Origin: Triops longicaudatus
Lineage: Eukaryota; Arthropoda; Branchiopoda; Notostraca; Triopsidae
DNA: 64,000 nucleotides
Direction of reading: 5' to 3'
Assembly (NCBI GenBank): GCA_022885665.1
Contig: JAGQDJ010000045.1
Span: 744,001-808,000 of the forward strand
Under the pieces are notes generated by a model. The model was not told where the DNA came from and did not search any database. It saw only the letters and a program-made list of their open reading frames with translations. The position numbers and the translations under genes are program-made. Numbering within the stretch: position 1 is the first letter of the stretch; each line of letters starts with the position of its first letter. Shown piece after piece: positions 58,762 through 64,000 of the stretch.

Positions 58762-60900
58762 AATTTGCTCGTTCGAGATTGACTGCTTACAGGGTTTTCG
58801 ACGTACCCGACCGTAGCTTGAAAAAGGAGTCCGGGCGGGTTTTAAAATAGCCATGTTAAGTGAAGCACATCTGATTAGTTAATGTGTCTTGATAATGACA
58901 GGACTCACATTGAAATTTTTACATTAGGTCGTCGAACTTTCGTGCACTCTAACTGCAGCTTGCAGAAAGGTGTTCAAAGTAACCAGGCAGATTTAAATTC
59001 TGACTCTAACGTCGCTGTGAGCGACTTAGGCGTGATTTCTTATATGATGTCTTCGTAAGCTGAATATGTAGGGAAATCGTCAATTATTCATATGTGTATG
59101 GATTACGAAATTTATTATGGATACTTCTTTAAAGTAACATCAATTCGTACAAGGTGCGATAATGAAATTCCGCGATGTGAAATTTGTTTTTCGAGAATAT
59201 TTTAATGAGAATTTATATGAACTAGTAATATGCTTGCGTATACTAAAAACATTGCGTCTAAATTTACCATGCGTAAATATTTTAAATTGTTTCCCCGGAA
59301 ACAAGACTTTCTTTGCATCTTGAGAGATTCTAGTTGTTAGCCTATACTATTCTACTGCAAAGGATTTAGTGCAGCAAAAAAAAAAAATTAAAAAAAACTG
59401 CATTTGTTTTCTTATGGGTTTAAATATTTTAACTTTCCATTGCTCTTGAGCAAGATTGCGATCTACTCGTTTCGTCCTTTTAGCTACCGTATATTCTCTA
59501 ACTTATTTCATTGATCGTACAGAGCTTTGTGTTAAAGCGTTCAAAGCATCTTTGCTACGCAAAGATCATTCGTTTAATGTTTTGACTTTTCATTCGATCC
59601 GGGACAAGTTCTCTTCACGCTCTTCTTCACTATTGCGTTATCTTTCATTGTTTATTAAACTTTTCCTAGCGGCAGAGAAACTAAATCTTTGCTTTTTCCT
59701 GTGCATTACGAATCCATTACAATGTCCCGTTCTTGTTTCATAAATTCTTTTTAAGTTCCTTATTTTTGCAGCAAACAACGTTTCATAGTTTTCTTTGATA
59801 GTAATTGACAACTCTTCCTCTTCACAATATTTGGTGTTCGCAAATTGCAAGGAAAAATCCTTTATTGATGTTTCCTTATTTGTCTTCATCGATTCTTGTC
59901 TCTTTGGGTAAAAAAATATGTTTTATGATTTTTCGGATGTTCTAAACAGAAACCGTATTAACGTCCTTGAAAGTGTCTATTTTTCATTGTTGGAAGGTAT
60001 AAGCGGTTTAAAATAGCTTGATTGTCGGTGTAATGCTGTCTTTTTTAAACTTTTCATTTGTTGTCCAAAATTAACTGTAGGTTTTCATGGTTGCCTAGGG
60101 GTATTCTTTTCACAGTCTTCTATTGTTGGATCCCAACAGCTCAAGGATAAGTTCTCACGAAAGCCATAATGCTTACTGCCACCAAAAGTCGCGTTAGATT
60201 CGGTTTGCACTATGCGAAACGTCGTAGTATTTGTTTTAGAAGTAAAAATAAATAGTATGATACCGTTAAAATTGATCATTTAAATGAGTACAAGTGATAT
60301 GCAACTTTGCATAAGCGAGTCTGTTTATTAGGGACTGTTTTGTGCAGTACCGTGATGAGAGGGCTTGTACTACTCTAGGGTTGTCCGCAAAAGTCGAGGA
60401 GGTAGCCAGCAAGCTTACCTTTCCTCGTGCGCATTTTTATGAACACTTACTATGGTTTGCAGCATTGATAACCCAAACAGTCAGCTACAAGGTAGATCAG
60501 AAAACAAAGCTGGTTGCGACCACTGAGCGTCATACTTGTATACTTTTAGTACGAACCAATCTTACGTCTCAAACCCTTTATGTTTTTATTGCGTCTTAGC
60601 GATCTTTTATGTGTTGAGTGTAATGTGTGCCAGGGAATTCTTACGAAACAGCGATTTTTTTAATGAGTCTCTCACCCAGGGGGATTAAGGTTGGAGGATG
60701 TGTTGTAACTAAACCTTAAAAAAGAAAGAAAGAAGTCAAAGGATTTAAGTGGCCGTCCCTTCTCCTCGTAAATTGTCATTACAAAGCCGCTATTCTTAAT
60801 GTCTGGTGGATTTTCAAGCAACGATTCACTTTCACTGCTTAACGGAAAGTTGAAACCTTTTTTTAAGAACAGATATCGTAAGAGTGCAGGAGGAGAATAT
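58762..60900. other. downstream region with a possible 3' exon
   Basis: No firm gene. At 60348-60491, after a strong acceptor (CTGTTTTGTGCAG), the plus strand is open and includes a hydrophobic stretch (HLLWFAALITQTVSY) ending at an AAG|GTAGAT donor. It could be a further exon of the coiled-coil gene, but no phase-consistent link to 58761 was found. Long purine-rich open frames lie on the minus strand at 59638-59889. Confidence 0.35.
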
Positions 60901-60949
60901 TTCACGCCATTCTAGAAAAATGATTTATCAGCCATAAGGTGTCCAATTT

Positions 60950-61900
60950 GGGCATAGCTAAAGAGCACGAGACAAGTTTTCGAAGCGTGAAGTCGGTGGA
61001 AAAGTTTCGTGATGACAATAAGCTCTGACGTGAAACGTTTGATGGAAGAGATTGGCAAGACGCGTCATCACGAATTGGAGGCCGAAAAGGAAACATGATG
61101 AGTTTTGCGACGGGTGTTCTTTGTTCTTATTCTTACCGGATATTTATGACACAAAGAGCACGATAGGGGTCAGTACCACAATATGCTAATAAAGCACTTA
61201 ATGACCCTTTCCCGTTCTGCCAGGAGAAAGTTCTTTTTGTTCTTCTTTTTGTTCACTGAAAAGGCGTAAGCTATCGTCCAATTAATTTGATGTCTTTATC
61301 TGGAAGTCCAAAGGGTTTTTCAAATTAAGTTGTGGCTTTGGTTTGCGGGAAACTTTTCTTTCCTTGAACGAGAGTTAGTGTTGTAAACATTGTTGGGGAA
61401 AGGCATTAATGAAAAACAAGAACTTAATTGCCCACTCATGGAGGACACAGAAACAAAAGATGAAAAGCTCTTTGCAGAGCAAAAAAGAATGCATGTCATA
61501 CCATGTGTTAGCAAGATCCTTGGAAAAGTTTTGTTGTTATAATCTTCGAGAATATCGTTTATACTGTATGGTTAGGTTGTATTACAGAGAAAGTTTCGTT
61601 TCGTCTCTTGAGCATATTGGCTCGGCAAGTCCTGTAGCGCGGTGATTTGTTAAAAGGTTTTGGAAGTGCGTTCGACAAGGGACCATGAGTGAGGATTCTC
61701 GTGTATGCAATTCACCATTTGTCATGGATGTTATGCATAGTGCATGTCTAATGAAGATCTTGGGTGAAGGATACAAGTTGGCGAGATGAAAATCCAAGTA
61801 TTCAGCGCAAGCAAAAGTAGATAAAAACAAGGACGAGTAGAAACAAAGCAGAAAATGAAGAGGATGAAACCGTCTGTAAAAGAAATGAGGTGTTTTGTGA
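60950..61900 (+). pseudogene. frame-broken coding-like sequence, identity unknown
   Basis: The plus strand is purine-rich. Charged, helix-like peptide segments (for example 60940-61050, 61010-61080 in the next frame, 61405-61530 and 61685-61788) are broken by stops and frameshifts. Open frames also exist on the minus strand. It may be an old pseudogene or mobile-element relic; I cannot name the parent. Confidence 0.25.
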
Positions 61901-64000
61901 GCTGTTAAAGATTCAAAGCACTTAAGAGCAAAGTAAATTGGGTTAGTTTAAAGTGATTTCTTCATTAATTACTGTTTTATTGCACTTTTTGTGGAGGGTG
62001 GGAATGGCTGCTTAGTTTATGATTACGTGGCTTTGGGGACTTTTGCTGGCTTCAGTTGTAGGTCTGCACATTTTTTATGAAAGGGAATTTCTTGGTAATG
62101 ATTTGTTTGTAACGTACTAATGGTAAAGACATCGTGAGGTATAGAAGACTACATAAGGAGATTTTAACACAATGTAAGCTTGAGAAAAACGTGCAGGTTT
62201 GCTCTGCTTTTTGTTCGTTGATAGCAAAAGGTCTCTGTATAAGAGATAGTGCTATCGAATAACTTTAGAAAAAAAAAGAACTTAGCTCACTGGTCTTTAC
62301 CAGAAAAGTAAAATTTTAAATGCAATTCTTTAATAGTAGGATTAGTAGGGGATAGAATAAAAGCGTTTGAAAATATTTACCTTCGAAAGCGACTTGTTGA
62401 AAGCTCCTATTGCTCCTAATGAAGGTTGATCAGCCTCGAGAGGCATGAGATGCTCAGTACAGTACAGTACCGAGGAAAAAAAAAACAAAAGGAGAAGTGC
62501 GGGGGAATGGGACATTAGTGCACAGAGCTGGGACCTCTCACCGCGGAAAGTTGTCTTAGCTTATGACGTCACTGACACCTTTTAACTAATTGCTGAGCAG
62601 TGCCGAATTATCGCGGTGTTTTTTTTTACCGCGATAGGTATTTTTACCACTTTACTGTACCGCGTTAAATTACAAAGTACTACAATTACCGCATTACCCC
62701 AAGCACTTGAAAGTGTAAAGTTGGGTATAAGGGTAAAGCTGGCTTTTAATCCAGCTTCACGGCGGTTCGTTGGACATGACGTCACTGCTAGTTTACCATT
62801 GTAGTATACACGTCTTCAAGCGTCTTTTTAGTGGTTTTTAAGTGCATTAGTACCTTAGCCAATAAACTCGGTGTTTGGATATTTCGTTTTTGTATTGTTG
62901 ACAACAAAGGCCTTCAGTTTTCAATGAGGATTTCTTTCTTATCAACCAGTCTTTCCGTGTTTAGAAGCAAGGCTTACGCTTAAGTTTAGTTGTGTAATTG
63001 TTTAAGAGACAACCAACATCGCATCTGTGATGTATTCTCGTCTTCGACTATCTTAAGTTATCTAATTATTGAGGTGCGTTAGTGGATTGTGGACATAATA
63101 AAGTAGGCTATATTGAATTACTTAAATGTCAAAATCTTTATTACCGGAGTGTAGTAAGAAGATTGTAGGGTTTTTTTTTCAGAATGAAGTGTAACGCAAC
63201 CAAGAGCGCCCTTTTTTAAAGCAACCACATGAAGTGTGAAAAATACAAGAAGCATCGTTTAGGCAACTTTCTGCATCACTTCATTAGACTGAAAATTAGC
63301 AATAAATGGTGCTTTCCCGCAATCCAGTACAGAGGATCTCCGTTTTTTTTAATTGTTTTTCTTAACGCTACCAATTATCGCTACAGCACAATTTCAAAAT
63401 ATCGCGGTAAACACTTTACCGCGGTACGGTAACGAAAAATCCCTTTTAATTTTACCCGTTAGCGCATACAACCCTGTTGCTGAGAGAGAGGAGCTTACGG
63501 CTACCTACGATTCAAACGAAAACAGTGCCAATAAGCTGTTCTAATAAACGGTTCCATAAGTCTAAATCAATTATAATCTTTGTCCAAATTGCATTTTTAT
63601 CCGGCATTGGAAATTGTCCCATGCCTCTAGCAGTTAATAATTTGACTGCTTGACTCATTCGACCGTCTGGTGTGAACTCCGTTATTATCAGACAGCAAAT
63701 CGACTGGCCCTCAGACTTGTCTTCCTAATAGACCCAATAAGTAACTCAGACTGTGAGTAGTAAGCGAACTGGTCATTGACGTGTTCGGCGTGCAAGCGCG
63801 CTGGTGTTTGAACCATTAAACTAGAACGTTTTTAATTGACTTTAACTACTGCTCTCCATTCTTGTGTGCTCGAATAACGCAGTTCTTGTCACAGAAAGTG
63901 ATGTAAACAAATAGTCCTACCCCAGTTACATGGCCCTGGGTAACAATGAAAGTTCCCATTGCAACGGACTTGAATTTGGCGTTACTCTTCATACGCAAAG
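61900..64000. other. terminal region with GC-box repeats, no gene seen
   Basis: Two patches rich in TACCGCG/CGCGGTA words (62605-62700 and 63370-63435) and a near-palindrome AAGCTGGCTTTTAATCCAGC at 62736-62757. No supported coding exon. Confidence 0.45.
62565..62800. repeat. possible short element flanked by ATGACGTCACTG
   Basis: ATGACGTCACTG occurs at both edges (about 62563 and 62777) around a segment with ACCGCGATA boxes and a small hairpin. This may be a target duplication or a coincidental pair of TGACGTCA palindromes. Confidence 0.35.

Overview
The window is animal nuclear DNA, most likely from an arthropod and plausibly a crustacean. It is AT-rich and gene-poor, and its genes are cut into small exons separated by introns of 60 bases to about 10 kb. 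The lineage call rests mainly on an agatoxin-like peptide (ALP) precursor, a neuropeptide family I know from arthropods. A Fuzzy (FUZ) homologue, a claudin-superfamily protein and an arthropod-type initiator (TCAGT) fit this. All gene models come from joining reading frames across splice sites by eye. No alignment or transcript was available.

Layout. (1) 704-5828 (+): a complete eight-exon FUZ homologue (379 aa), the planar-polarity/ciliogenesis effector. (2) 6608-12744 (-): a four-coding-exon claudin-like tetraspan protein (411 aa) with a long Ser-rich cytoplasmic tail and a C-terminal PDZ ligand. It converges on FUZ, and a probable promoter and non-coding first exon lie near 13.5 kb. (3) 13.6-28.5 kb: mostly featureless sequence with dispersed repeats and one doubtful terminal exon at 18.3-18.55 kb (-). 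(4) 28545-41492 (-): the ALP precursor, three coding exons over about 13 kb, possibly with a promoter and first exon at 45.2-45.4 kb. (5) 41.5-51 kb: intergenic, with a 156-bp foldback element, a TA microsatellite and unexplained open frames. (6) 51095 to at least 58503, perhaps 58761 (+): a gene with an EF-hand-like domain and a long coiled coil, best matched to the KASH5/JAW1(LRMP) type of adaptor; its 3' end is unresolved. (7) 58.8-64 kb: no firm gene, but possible extra 3' exons, frame-broken coding-like sequence and GC-boxed repeats.

The genes do not form a pathway. FUZ acts in cilium and polarity control, the claudin-like protein at cell junctions, the ALP in neuroendocrine secretion, and the coiled-coil protein probably in cargo or nuclear-envelope attachment to dynein. 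Repeats include a dispersed family ending in a GTTGACGGTA-type terminus, a 375-bp MITE with about 45-bp inverted ends, a foldback element and pogo/Tigger-like ends. I saw no CRISPR array, rRNA or tRNA.
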